The translations under genes were made by a program, and so were the position numbers. Of a stretch of DNA of 64,000 nucleotides, positions 36,421 through 46,900 are shown in pieces. Below the pieces are notes generated by a model, which saw only the letters and a list, made by a program, of their open reading frames with translations, searched no databases and was not told the DNA's origin. How positions within the stretch are numbered: the first letter of the stretch is position 1; every line of letters begins with the position of its first letter. Source of the stretch: Moringa oleifera. Its lineage: Eukaryota > Streptophyta > Magnoliopsida > Brassicales > Moringaceae. Location: contig JAJFZO010000064.1 of assembly GCA_021397835.1 (NCBI GenBank), positions 62,001 through 126,000 of the forward strand. The letters run 5' to 3'.

Positions 36421-38124
36421 TTAGTGATAACCAAGAGGGGCTGGGGCCTCCCTCAATTCCATTCCCTGATAATGAATATCCTGCAGTGGCAAATGACAAC
36501 AACATCATCAGTAAACCATAATAATCTTCATGGCCAAAAGAACAAAGGAGGGAAGATACAATCAAAGCATTCACAACCCAAAAATTGTACTACATTCACC
36601 ATAGTTACTAGAAAGTAACTACCAATGTCATGTATGCATATTCATTAAATCCAGGAATCAAGCACGTATGACACCAGGTTTTCTAATAATCCATCCTCTC
36701 GGCAATCAAATAGTATATCAGGAAATCGACAAAAAGAAAGGTTATAAGGTTTGACAATGGAATTTATCAGTGAAGTAATTAAAATCAAACAAACAAAAAA
36801 AAAAATGAAATAGCTGCATGACATGGTAATGCAAGTGTACTTCCATCAGAGAAATGACCCTGGAAAGGGAACACTGAAATTCTGTTAAACAGGTTATATA
36901 AAAAGCATTACATTAAGGAACAAGCTTACTTCTCATAAACTCAGCTCTGTTAGGAGGTAGATATAAATTATACTTTATGATGTTGCAGAAATGTACCCAG
37001 ATATAATCCATCATCTGAATTTTCTTTTTTCTTTTGAGCAGAATCCATCATTTGATTTTGCAAACAAAGTTAAAATAATTGGTTCTAGAATTAAAAGTAC
37101 AGCAAGAAAACATATGAAGTTGGATATGCAAACAAATAAACATGCAATAGCAAGAAAAATCACAACAAAGAAAAAAACCAAATGATACTTACAGAAGCAA
37201 AATGGTTAACATCCCGATGGTGAGCTTCATCAGCACAAATAATAGTAACAACATCCTTCAAAGTAGCATCCTTAGGTAGCCTCCAGTAGTCTATGGCAAT
37301 AGTTGGGGCAGACACGTTTTCTATTGCACCACTATTGATGTCCTTCAAATACTCAGTATAGGAATGAATAGCTTCCTCCTCCAGATACCCAACAATTCTA
37401 TGTGCAAGTTTGGGAGAGAGCACATAAAGCACAAAGAATGCATTCAAGAAGACTCCCTGAACAGCAAGAATCAGTAGCCTCTTGTACCATTTCGGCCTCA
37501 CAAGCTCCACCATAGTCATCAGATGCATCCTCTCGTTCTCTGCTTCTTCAAGCAAGGCTTTGATCCAACCACCACTTTGCTGGAACTTACGTAGAGATCT
37601 CAGGTGTAGCAACATCCCTCCCACCATTCCAGGGACTGCTGCTACTGTTTCCAGCATCATTGCACAACATCCGTACCATCTCTGCATTTTGTTTGAATCA
37701 ATATAAAATTGTCTGAGAAAAATAAATCAGCAAAACATCTGCAGAAAAGGGACAACAGCTGATGGTGCCCTTTGCAATGGTGGAATCACTTGACAATATT
37801 CAGCCAACATTGTAAATATATTTAAGCATATTACCATCTATTCAATTTCTTGTCAATATATAAAGAAAGATACCAATCATGATTTGTTAACATCTAACAA
37901 TCAGCATGAAAATATCAAGGAAGAAAGTAATAGGAATAAGAAGAAAGTTAACATACCTGGAAGGAAGGGTCTGTTGGAATTCGGAGGATTTCACTGTCCT
38001 GTATGCAACTTTGTCCAGAAATGTCCTTGGTACATGCTGCTTGTTCAAATCAATAGACAAGTCTGCCTGATATGTTTCCCATGGCTAATCAACAAAAAAG
38101 GAAGTAAAGAAATAAGTTTAAAAG

Positions 38125-38354
38125 TTCAAAGTTTAACCAATTCCAACAGAAAGAGGTTCCGTGAAGTTTTTTTTAATTTTGATCCCAATTAATCCTGAAA
38201 AATATAGAAGGAGAAAAATCGCCTGAAAAGTAAATCAACTTCAAAGTTTAACCAATTCCAACAGAATGAGGTTCCATGAAGTTTTTTTAAACAGGTTTTG
38301 GATGTAAGAAATCCTGAAAAATATGGGAGGACAAAAATCACCTGAAAAGTAAAT
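38125..38354. repeat. 115-bp tandem duplication in copy A intron 1, beside the tRNA
   Basis: TTCAAAGTTTAACCAATTCC starts at 38125 and again at 38240, and each unit continues to a CCTGAAAAGTAAAT end. Copy B has a single unit (from about 45099). On the minus strand each unit carries a TTTT run, and the one nearest the tRNA is its likely Pol III terminator. Confidence 0.85.
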
Positions 38355-38359
38355 ATCAA

Positions 38360-38431
38360 GGGGCATTCCGAGAATTGAACTCGGGACCTCTCGCACCCTA
38401 AGCGAGAATCATACCACTAGACCAAATGCCC
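38360..38431 (-). tRNA. tRNA-Pro (anticodon AGG), inside AOX copy A intron 1
   Basis: A 72-nt cloverleaf read on the minus strand. The acceptor stem GGGCATT/AATGCCC is perfect, with discriminator C. The D arm has TGGTCTAGTGGTATGAT, the usual plant proline A box. The anticodon stem CTCGC/GCGAG closes the loop TTAGGGT (AGG). The T stem CCGAG/CTCGG closes TTCAATT. There is no intron and no encoded CCA, as expected for a nuclear gene. A TTTT run lies about 11 nt downstream (complement of 38345-38348). The gene sits in the first intron of the AOX pseudogene on the same strand. Confidence 0.95.
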
Positions 38432-41400
38432 TTTAATGTTCATCAGTACCAGACCAAAGGAACTAAGTGCTATGATCAATGTAGTGCTATCATCATCCTA
38501 GTCGCAACCAGTAAGATTTTCAAATGCGAGGACAACAAGTATGCAACAAGCAAGTTACACCAATCTAGAAGAAGAAAAATACCATAAAACACTCATTCAA
38601 ACCAGAGTACAATTAGAAGAAAAAGGAGAAGAAACACACCATAAGCCACTCACCCCATTAAAACCAGAGCACAAGTAGAAGAAGAAGAAACACATCATAA
38701 CAGAACAGATCAGTAGAAGACTGCAAAAACAGTCACCCCATTAAAACCAGAGCACAAGTCTGAGAGCAGCAAAACCATATTCCCAAAATCAAACAGAATT
38801 AGCCAAATTAGCATCATAAAGCTAAAATCACAGTTCATATACCACCTCACCCCAAACTAGTTCTCCAGGCAAACAACCCATTATTATTTAGAGAAATGAA
38901 ACACTTAACCTATTAAGAAACCGAAATTTGTTTTTGTTTTCTTTTTTCTTTTTCCTCTCTTGTGATTCATGTATAGATATATAGTATATATGTACTCGTA
39001 TTCACACTCATGCACCGACAAGAAACATGAATGAGGCAGAAACACAAAGTTGCAGTGGCAGGAGTGATGGAATAAAGAAGAGAGCAATACCATGAAACAA
39101 TTCTATGGCCACTCAGTGCCATCTTCCTTGATGATTTTGGGTCTAGAAATCCCCCAGTAACTGGAGGATCCCACTTCATTGCGCTTACTTTCCATCTTCG
39201 CCTCCTCCTCCACCACTGAACTCTCCTTAGAGCAAATCATTCTCCTCCAGCTAAACCCTCCCAAATCGCCACTGCCCCTCACTTCAGTGATCCACCACGG
39301 CTCACTATAGCAGTGCTCGTGCATACGAACCTGCTGCAGATGCAGTTTCTTCTACTACCCATCACCAGACATCGGATCACAGACCTAACCAAAAACTCAT
39401 TCATCTTCGCTCCTCTTTTCAGAAAAAAAGATAATGTTTTTCCCTTTTTCTTAGAGAAGCGGATGATATAATACGAGTACAGAGGATCGTTGAAGGAATG
39501 GCCTGGTTTTCCATTATAATACATCCACGTAACAAAAAGCAGAAAGTTTGTTCTGATCTAAAAAGTAGGAGAGTCATCGGATTCTAAGGAAGCTTAATAG
39601 GAATATAGAGGAAATTTTGCTGTGAGCTGTCCCGTGTAACGAAATTAGACATGGGATTCTTTTTATTTTTATTTTTTCCTGTGTGCATAGACTAGTTATT
39701 GAATGATGTAATATATCATATTATTTTACCATATTAAATATATATTAATAAATTTATAAAAAAATATTTATAATTTTCAGATTTGCTTTTTTTATCAATC
39801 AAATATCAATTTTTAAAACCTCATGAATTATGGTTACAATTGTATTGATTTTGTATTATACTAGAACGAACAATTAATTATAGGTTAATGTTGCATACTT
39901 CTAGCATATAATGTATTAAACAAGATAATCAATTAATAAGTCTTATCATTTTAATTATATTTAAATGGTGACTGTTTTTTTTATCAATAGATAAATAAAT
40001 AAATAAAATATAAGTATTTTGACTATAGTTAAAATTTTTTGAAAGATAATTATCTTGATTTCATATCAAATCTTTGAAAATACTTTTCTTCATAAAATTT
40101 TTTTTAAAAAAAACCTACTGTCTTTAGGATCTGATGCTATACGGCTGCTCAATACCTAAGGAGATCAACTCTATTACATAAGTGGATTTCTAACTTTTAT
40201 CTAATATCATGACATAAATAAACAATTCTTATTGTTTCGATTCAAAACTTCGCTAATTAATCTTTATTGTGCTTCCTCTGTCAATTAGATCTTTATCTAT
40301 AGAATAAAATATTTCGATATATTTATTCTTCATATTTTAACTTCTATGAAATTTATTTCTTTGCTACAGCTGATAAAAATTGTTTTTTAAAGGATACATA
40401 TGTAGAAAGCTTTTTTTTTCTAGTTGCTCTTTTTTTTCCTTTTTCTATAATGAAGATAGTCGCACATAATGACAGATCACAGCTATATTCTTAAAAACTT
40501 GTGGTAAGAATAGGTTCATTTTAATGCTTGAAAATAATATTCTAAAGCTTTCATATGTTCTCCATTACTTGTGTGGATAAGACTTATGTTATGGAGCATC
40601 TATAGCTTTGATCATAAGGACCAATTTCTAGTCGCATGGTTTCATAATAATTTTATAATGTTTCTACATTATTTCTTTCGGATTGAGCCAACATCCATTA
40701 TGATTATCATTTGATTTAAAAAATTCTCCATTTCAAAAACGTATATGTGATTTTTATCTCATACAGCTCCCTCTTTATGTGCATAATAAAAATAATATAT
40801 GAAAGTTAATGTTATTATGAACTAAGCAGAGCTAATGTCTTTACAAGAAATCTCTAGCTAACCTCCCTGCAGAAGATCTTTTCTTAACACCAAGCGTGTT
40901 GATATTAAATAAAATTAAAAAACTAAACTCCAACAATTTCTTTGTTTTTAACGTCCCTTAATTTTCAGGAATTAGTCACTTCAACATTCTTCAATGGTTA
41001 TACGAGTCTACGAACGAGATGGATGTTTGTTATCCCAACCATTTTGCATAATCTCGATCCCGATGAAGGAAAAGTTTTTATGTTGTTAATTTCTAGGCGT
41101 AGTGCTTCTTCTCCTATGCCGCCTATTAGTATTAATGTAATAAGATTGACTCGCAATACATAACTCATAAGTGTAACCTCGTGCTCAAGATTAAAATTAA
41201 CAACCGAAGCATATGAGGCTTCATAAATCGTGGATACATGATAGAAGAAATTGTTTTATTTACATTAAAAACTTTCACCTTTAACAAGTGCAAATTTATT
41301 TCAATAATTTTTTTTTCTTTCTATCCCGAATCATATGTCTTTTTTTATTTTCAAAACTGAGAGTGAAAAATAAAATAATAATAATAATCAAATCGCACCT

Positions 41401-42064
41401 ATCTCTGTAATAAGTAAATGCCTTAGTAATTCATTCCATAACTCTTTTCATTTCCTCTCATGAGAAAACGATCTCACAAATAAAAGAATTGTACAGTACA
41501 AACTAACGTAAAAGTAGGCTCATTAAAATTAAAAAAATATATATTATAAAAATTAATAATAAATAATAAATATTTGATTTGTTTAAATTTAATTCAATTT
41601 TATCAAAATTTATTAATATAAAAATGAAAGTGACTATCCTGATTTCATCCAAATTGAAAAATCACATAATACATTAGGGTAATTCAAAAAAAATTTTATT
41701 AAATTAAAGAAAAAATAATCAAAGAATAGCTTTGTGATGAAAATAGAATAACCTCCTATTTTCATTTTTTCTTTTGTTTTGTGCATAGCAGGTATATATT
41801 ATACAATCAAATTGTAAATATATATATATATATAATTCTTGAAATGATTTAAGAATTTATAATAGATCCGCAAAGTATTTTTAATAGATCCACGAGGTAA
41901 GGGGGTATCGTTGAGGGGTCTAAAACCGTAAAAGAATTTTACAATTTTTACCAAAATAAAATTAGAATAAGAGTCTAAAGAGAATTTTAAGCTAAAGATA
42001 TCCACATAGTCTAAAAAAAGAATAAATCCCTATTTATCCGGGTACTCAGTTATAATCATTATGT

Positions 42065-42111
42065 AAGAGAGATGGTCTGAGTGGTTCAAGGCGTAGCATT
42101 CAATTATCATA
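42065..42111 (+). other. Fragment resembling the 5' half of chloroplast-type tRNA-Ser(GGA)
   Basis: GAGAGATGGTCTGAGTGGTT followed by CAAGGCGTAGCATT closely matches the start of plastid trnS-GGA (acceptor, D arm and upper anticodon stem). The similarity stops before the anticodon loop. It could be a small plastid insertion in the nucleus, now eroded. It is not a functional tRNA. Confidence 0.35.
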
Positions 42112-42758
42112 TCTTTCATGTTTATAAATCTTGGTTGGTTATATTTTTTGTTGATTCTTGATTGATTAATTAGTTTCTTATCATTCTTAATTCTGTTTTG
42201 GATTTTTTTTTTTTTTGAGAACTCTTAATCAATTCAATATTGCGCATCCTTGGTGCTAACATCAGCATCAGCCATGACTTCTTGTCATCAATCCGGATGC
42301 AGATGTCAGCTTTTACCCTAGCAATCGCTTGGGTTGTTATAATGGCCTCCTCAACAACTCGAGTTAGTAATTCGCCTAGGTTCAGCGTTGGGTTTTAATC
42401 GGCCTGGAGTTGATTTTCTTGGGCTCTTTTTATTTGCTAAGACCTTTTGACCTAAGCTCTAATAATTTGCACCTACTGAGGTGCGGCCTACTAAAAATGC
42501 AGGTTGTATCAGCAGTGTGGCATATATATGCAAAGTACGCCCAAGTCAGGAGATCAGCATTGTACTGATTTAGAAGGGTTGGTGTATATTTGAAGAAAGC
42601 CATCCATGTTTTATTTAATCACCTTTTCAAGTGTCCAATCTCATGTACCAAGTATGTCCATTTGTTGTTAATTGTTTCGTCATCTTTACTACGTCTCTTC
42701 ACATCTTCTTTACCATGTGAGAAAATTTTGTCTCATCTTTCTTTGCTGCCACGTGAGT

Positions 42759-42928
42759 AAATCTCGTTACATTTTCCTCTCCCATCATGCGTGCCAATTT
42801 GTCAATTTTTTTTTTTCATTGCCGTAAGAGCAAATATTCTTTTAAATCTCGTTACATTTTCCTCTCCCATCATGCGTGCCAATTTGTCAAAAATTTTTTT
42901 CATTGCCATAAGAGCAAATATTCTTTTA
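42759..42928. repeat. 85-bp tandem duplication
   Basis: AAATCTCGTTACATTTTCCT begins at 42759 and again at 42844. The two units are nearly identical apart from a T/A-run length change, so the duplication is recent. Confidence 0.9.
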
Positions 42929-43595
42929 AAGATGCTATATTTCATCGCTTCCCCTTTTAAAAGCTTAGAAGACTAAATCCAAAGTCGGACAGTCTTCTTC
43001 AATTTCTATACTCTTTGACCATGTTTTCTCTATTTTTATTTTCTTAGTAAAACGCACTTAAACCTGATATTACCATCATTGATCCAAAAAATTACATTAT
43101 ACCAGAAATATCACCAACTTGGATGCCGCTATAATATATTGAGCGTCAAATTTATATCGATCTCATGTAAAAATTTAACATTTGTTCAGTATCTTTTAAA
43201 TATTAAAATTTGATTCGATACTAAAAATATATTTTAAATTTTTTAAAATATTTATCTAATTAATTATATACATCAATAAAATCAATTTTAATCAATTTTA
43301 ATAGTTTAAAAGATATTTTCAATAAATTTTACAATAACTACAACAATAATTGGAAGAGTAAAATTAAAAAGCATCATAATAAGTGTAAATACAGCACATG
43401 GCCAAGGGCAATAGTAAGGTAAAGTACACAAAAATGTCTTCACAGGTTCAGGTTAAATGAATCTAAAAGCAGAACTTAACACATAGAGCAATAAATGATC
43501 CACCTCTTCCAATTTTATAATTCATACTCATAAATATCATAGTTGTTTTACTTTTCACAGTACAGGGGAGATACATACACTCATTTATGATAATT

Positions 43596-43828
43596 TTAGT
43601 GATAGCCAAGAGGTGCTGGTGCCTCCCTCAATTCCTTTCCCTGATAATGAATATCCTGGGGCACAAAGTACAATTAAAATCATCAGTAAACCATATGTAT
43701 TATACCAGATTCTCTAATCATGCATCCTCTTGGCAAACAAATGGTACGTCAGGAAATCAACAAGAAGAAAAGATTTAACAATGGAAGGGACCGTGAAGTA
43801 GTTATAATTCAACAAAAGAGAAATAATT

Positions 43829-43864
<36 letters not shown>

Positions 43865-45460
43865 ACATAGAAGTATATCAAGAGTTTGAGTCTGCTTAAG
43901 AGTCGCTGGACGATTTTCTAATCATTAATTTCAAGATCCCGATCAGGATAGATCCCCATGTGTTAATTGAATATTCTCAACCCAGACACCTCAGTTATCA
44001 AAAAATAAAAATTGGATGACATAGTTATGCAAAGTGTTCTTCCATCAGAGAATAAATGACACTTTATGATGTTGCAGAAGTTTACCCAGACATAATCCAG
44101 TATTTGATTTTGGAAAGAATGTAAAAATAAATTAAAAATTTGCCAATAAGTAAGAAAAAGGAAAACAGCGAATGATACTTACAGAAGCGAAATGGTTGAC
44201 ATCCCGATGGTGAGCTTCATCGGCACGAATAACAGTAATGACATCCTTCAAAGTTGCATCCTTAGGTAGCCTCCAGTAGTCTATTGCAATTGCTGGGGCT
44301 GGCACGTTTTCTATTGCACCACTATTGATGTCCTTCAAATATTCAGTATAGGAATGAATAGCTTCCTCCTCCAGATACCCAACAATTCTATGTGCAAGTT
44401 TGGGAGAGAGCAGATAAAGCACGAAGAACGCATTGAAGAAGACTCCCTGGACAGCAAGAACCAGTAGCCTCTCGTACCATTTCGGCTTCACAAGCTCCAC
44501 CATAGTCATCAGATGCATCCTCTCGTTCTCTGCTTCTTCAAGCAAGGCTTTGATCCATCCACCACTATGCTGGAACTTGCGTAGAGACCTCAGATGTAGC
44601 AGCATCCCTCCCACCATTCCGGGGACTGCTGCTACTGTTTCCAGCATCATTGCACGACATCCGTACCGTCTCTGCATTTTGTTTGAATCAATATAAAATT
44701 TTTCTGAGAAAAATAAATCAGCAAAACATCTGCCGAAAAGTGACAACAGCAGATGGTATTCCTTGCAATGCCAGAATCACTTGACAATATTCAGCCGACA
44801 TTGTGAATATATTTAAGCATATTTCCATCTATTCAATTTCTTGCCAATACATAAAGAAAGATACTTGAGAATACATTAACATCTAACAATCAGCACAAAA
44901 ATATCAAGGAAGAAAGTGAACATACCTGGAAGAAAAGGTCTGTTGGAATTCGGAGGATTTTCACTGTTCTGTACGCAACTTTGTCCAGAAATGTCCTTGG
45001 TACATGGTGCTTGTTCAAATCAATAGACAAGTCTGCTCGATATGTTTCCCATGGCTACATCAACAAACAAGGAAGTAAAGAAATAAGTTCAGAAGTTCAA
45101 GGTTTAAGTAATTCCAACAGAATGAGGTTCCATGAAGTTTGTTTAACCAGGCTTTTTATCCTAATAAATCCTGAAAAATATAGGAGAAAAATCACCTGAA
45201 AAGTAAATATCTCGGGGTATTCCGAGAATTGAACCCCGGACCTCTCGCACCCTAAGCGAGAATCATACCACTAGACCAAATGCCCTCTATTGTTAATTGT
45301 CAACAGAAAGTGCTACGGTCAATGCACAGTATTCCGTTTTTCCAGAATTCAGTACATTCCATTCTGATATTAGAAGTTAAGAGACTCAAGACGTCATGGT
45401 GCTAAGAGGAGGCTTACATGTTCTCAATTTCCCAAAAGCACTCAAGGACATTATTGAAAC

Positions 45461-45497
<37 letters not shown>

Positions 45498-46262
45498 GAA
45501 GCAGAAGAAGAAGAAGAAGAAGAAACAGACACCATCCCATTAAAACCAGAGCACAAGACAGAAAGCAACATAACCAAATGCACAAAATCAAACAGAATTG
45601 ACCAAATTGGCATCGCGAAGCTAAAATCGCAATTCATATACCGCCTCACCCCGAACCGGTTCTCCAGTCAAAGAATCCATTATTATTTGGAGAAAAATGA
45701 ATCACTTGACCTATTAAGAAACCAAAATTTGTAACGACGATTCATATACACATATAGCTTATCTTCTCTCTCTCTCTCTCTCTCTCGTATTCATGTATGG
45801 ATACGTAGAACATACGTATGCGTATTCATACCTGTACACTGAAAACAAAATTGACCGAAATTCAAGCAAGAAAGAGACAGAAACGCAAAGTTGCGGAGCA
45901 GGAATGATGAATAAAGAAGAGATCAATACCATGAAACAATTCCATGGCCACTCGGTGCCATCCTCCTTGATGATTTTGGGCCTAGCAATCCCCCAGTAAC
46001 TGGACGCCACCACTTCATTGCCTTTACTGTCCTTCTTCTTATCCTCCTCCGCCACCGAACTCTCCTTCGAGCTAATCATTCTCCTCCAGCTAAACCCTCC
46101 CAAATCGCCGCTGCTCCTCACTTCAGTCATCCCCCACGGCCTCGCCACTGCGGTGGTCGCCGTGCACACGAACCTCCTGCCGCTGGTGCTGCTGCTGCTG
46201 CAGCTTCTTCCACCACTCGTCACCAGACATCGGATCACAGACCCGGCCACGAACCGATTCAT
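43596..46262 (-). CDS. AOX1: Mitochondrial alternative oxidase, AOX1-type (complete, 4 exons)
   Basis: Di-iron ubiquinol oxidase of the inner mitochondrial membrane. It passes electrons from ubiquinol straight to oxygen, bypassing complexes III and IV, and is typically stress-induced. Exons on the minus strand: 46262-45930, 45054-44926, 44671-44183, 43655-43596 (TAA). This is the canonical four-exon AOX structure, 336 aa. The N-terminus is Arg/Ser-rich, fitting a mitochondrial presequence. Then come [17 protein letters not shown] and WNCFMPWETYRA, with the regulatory CysI at 109. [19 protein letters not shown] carries CysII at 159 and ligand Glu165. Further ligands are Glu204 and His207 (ENERMH), one of Glu255-257 (LEEEAIHS), and Glu306 and His309 (ADEAHHRD). 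The C-terminus is [19 protein letters not shown]. All splice sites are GT-AG, all in phase. Intron 1 contains a decayed tRNA-Pro. A CAG/CTG-type repeat encodes a Ser run in the presequence. Confidence 0.95.
43832..43862. repeat. (TA)n microsatellite in AOX copy B 3' flank
   Basis: A TA tract of about 30 bp in the intron 3 region of copy B (between exons 3 and 4), absent from copy A. Confidence 0.9.
45214..45285 (-). pseudogene. tRNA-Pro (AGG) pseudogene, inside AOX copy B intron 1
   Basis: Paralogue of the tRNA at 38360-38431, same length and same anticodon arm, but with three base changes that damage stems. The acceptor 3' strand reads AATACCC, leaving a C-A mismatch at pair 4-69. The T stem 5' strand reads CGGGG against CTCGG, giving a G-G mismatch and a G-T wobble. 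The A box is intact and the T loop keeps TTCAATT, so it could still be transcribed. A TTTT run follows at the same distance (complement of 45199-45202). I call it a probable pseudogene; a scoring tool could still accept it. Confidence 0.75.
45461..45525. repeat. Compound (TAA)n(GAA)n microsatellite in AOX copy B intron 1
   Basis: About twelve ATA/TAA units (45461-45497) pass into about eight AGA/GAA units. Copy A has only a short GAA run at the matching place. It creates a false poly-Tyr/poly-Ser frame on the minus strand. Confidence 0.9.
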
Positions 46263-46900
46263 CTTCGCTCCTCTTTCAAAAAAAAAAGGATTGTGTTTTT
46301 TCCCCTTTTTATTGGAGAACTGGAGAGGTAATTAGAGACTATTAGCTCGCTTTAGAACTGACAAAGAAAGCATCTACGTGGTCATTTTATACGAGTGGCA
46401 ATGGACAATTGTTGCGAGAAGTGGCGGTAAGAGAGGGCGTAGTTATTCAGCGTTTCGCGCTGTAATTTTGCTCTTACCAACTTGCGCCCATCATTGTTTT
46501 GTTATGGATTTATTTTTCAAACGGTGATCCAGATGGGACAACTGGATCTGTAGACTGATTGGTAGATGCGAGATGCAACGGATCAGATCTAATGCGAACT
46601 TACTGGAACGTGGCGGCTTCATCCATGTCCGGTGTTAATGTATGTCCCGTGCCACCCAACTCTTTTGTATGTTTCTGGGTGCAAAGAATCTTAACATCTG
46701 ACTTCCCGATTCTACCCTTGGGCTGACCTAATTTACTATTTTACCCTTTTGGTTTCCCCAGATATATGGGGAAGTCAACCCACTTGTCACCAGTGGAATT
46801 GACTTTTGACTTGTCAGACAGCCTACACTTGACAGTAATTAGCATGATGACGTGGACAGTTAACAAGTAGAAGTGATCATCCTGAACTCTCCCCCATAGA
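46263..46900 (-). promoter_or_regulatory. 5' UTR and promoter of the intact AOX
   Basis: GC content is higher than in the DNA beyond. Two ACGT-core sites are visible: CTACGTGGTC near 46373-46382, and TGATGACGTGGAC near 46846-46858, which combines a TGACG (TGA-factor) and an ACGTGG (ABRE-like) core. These are the classes of site found in stress-responsive promoters; use here is inferred. Confidence 0.4.

Larger units (their letters stand above)
36421..39404 (-). pseudogene. Alternative oxidase pseudogene (copy A, three disabling lesions)
   Basis: Former mitochondrial ubiquinol oxidase gene, paralogous to the intact copy at 43596-46262. Exons on the minus strand: 39404-39091, 38084-37957, 37681-37193, 36480-36421. 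Exon 1 has a net loss of one base, relative to copy B, near 39299-39302, which runs the presequence into an early stop. In the original frame the codon for the first Trp-Asn neighbour in the conserved WPWNCF motif is TAG at 39103-39105. Exon 2 is 128 nt instead of 129, missing a base near 37988-37991, so its frame shifts again. Exons 3 and 4 stay open and keep [20 protein letters not shown] and [14 protein letters not shown], but conserved Arg residues changed (RRYGCRAMM became RWYGCCAMM). Splice sites remain GT-AG. The open 3' half suggests recent decay or alternative use; a transcript may still be made. Confidence 0.88.
36166..39460. repeat. AOX/tRNA segmental duplication, copy A
   Basis: This block matches 43363-46325 across exons, introns, the nested tRNA and both flanks. 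Exons 2-4 have the same boundaries (exon 3 is 489 nt in both, exon 4 is 60 nt in both). Introns align with indels. Similarity fades near 36166 on the left and 39460 on the right. The two copies have the same orientation, about 7 kb apart, with single-copy AT-rich DNA between them. Confidence 0.85.
39461..43362. other. AT-rich spacer between the two AOX copies
   Basis: No gene is supported over 3.9 kb. It holds a short tandem duplication (42759-42928), a possible organellar tRNA fragment (42065-42111) and, at 42240-42540, less AT-rich DNA that may be transposon-derived but shows no diagnostic ends. Confidence 0.45.
43363..46325. repeat. AOX/tRNA segmental duplication, copy B
   Basis: Paralogue of 36166-39460. 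It lacks the 115-bp intron duplication of copy A and instead has expanded TAA and GAA tracts. Its exon 1 keeps the full 333-nt frame. Confidence 0.85.

Noticed and set aside
37884..38192. 102-residue plus-strand frame near AOX copy A exon 2
   Set aside because: Antisense of exon 2 and its intron; the minus strand carries the AOX sequence.
45386..45649. Poly-Tyr/poly-Ser frame on the minus strand
   Set aside because: It is the TAA/GAA microsatellite in AOX intron 1, not a gene.
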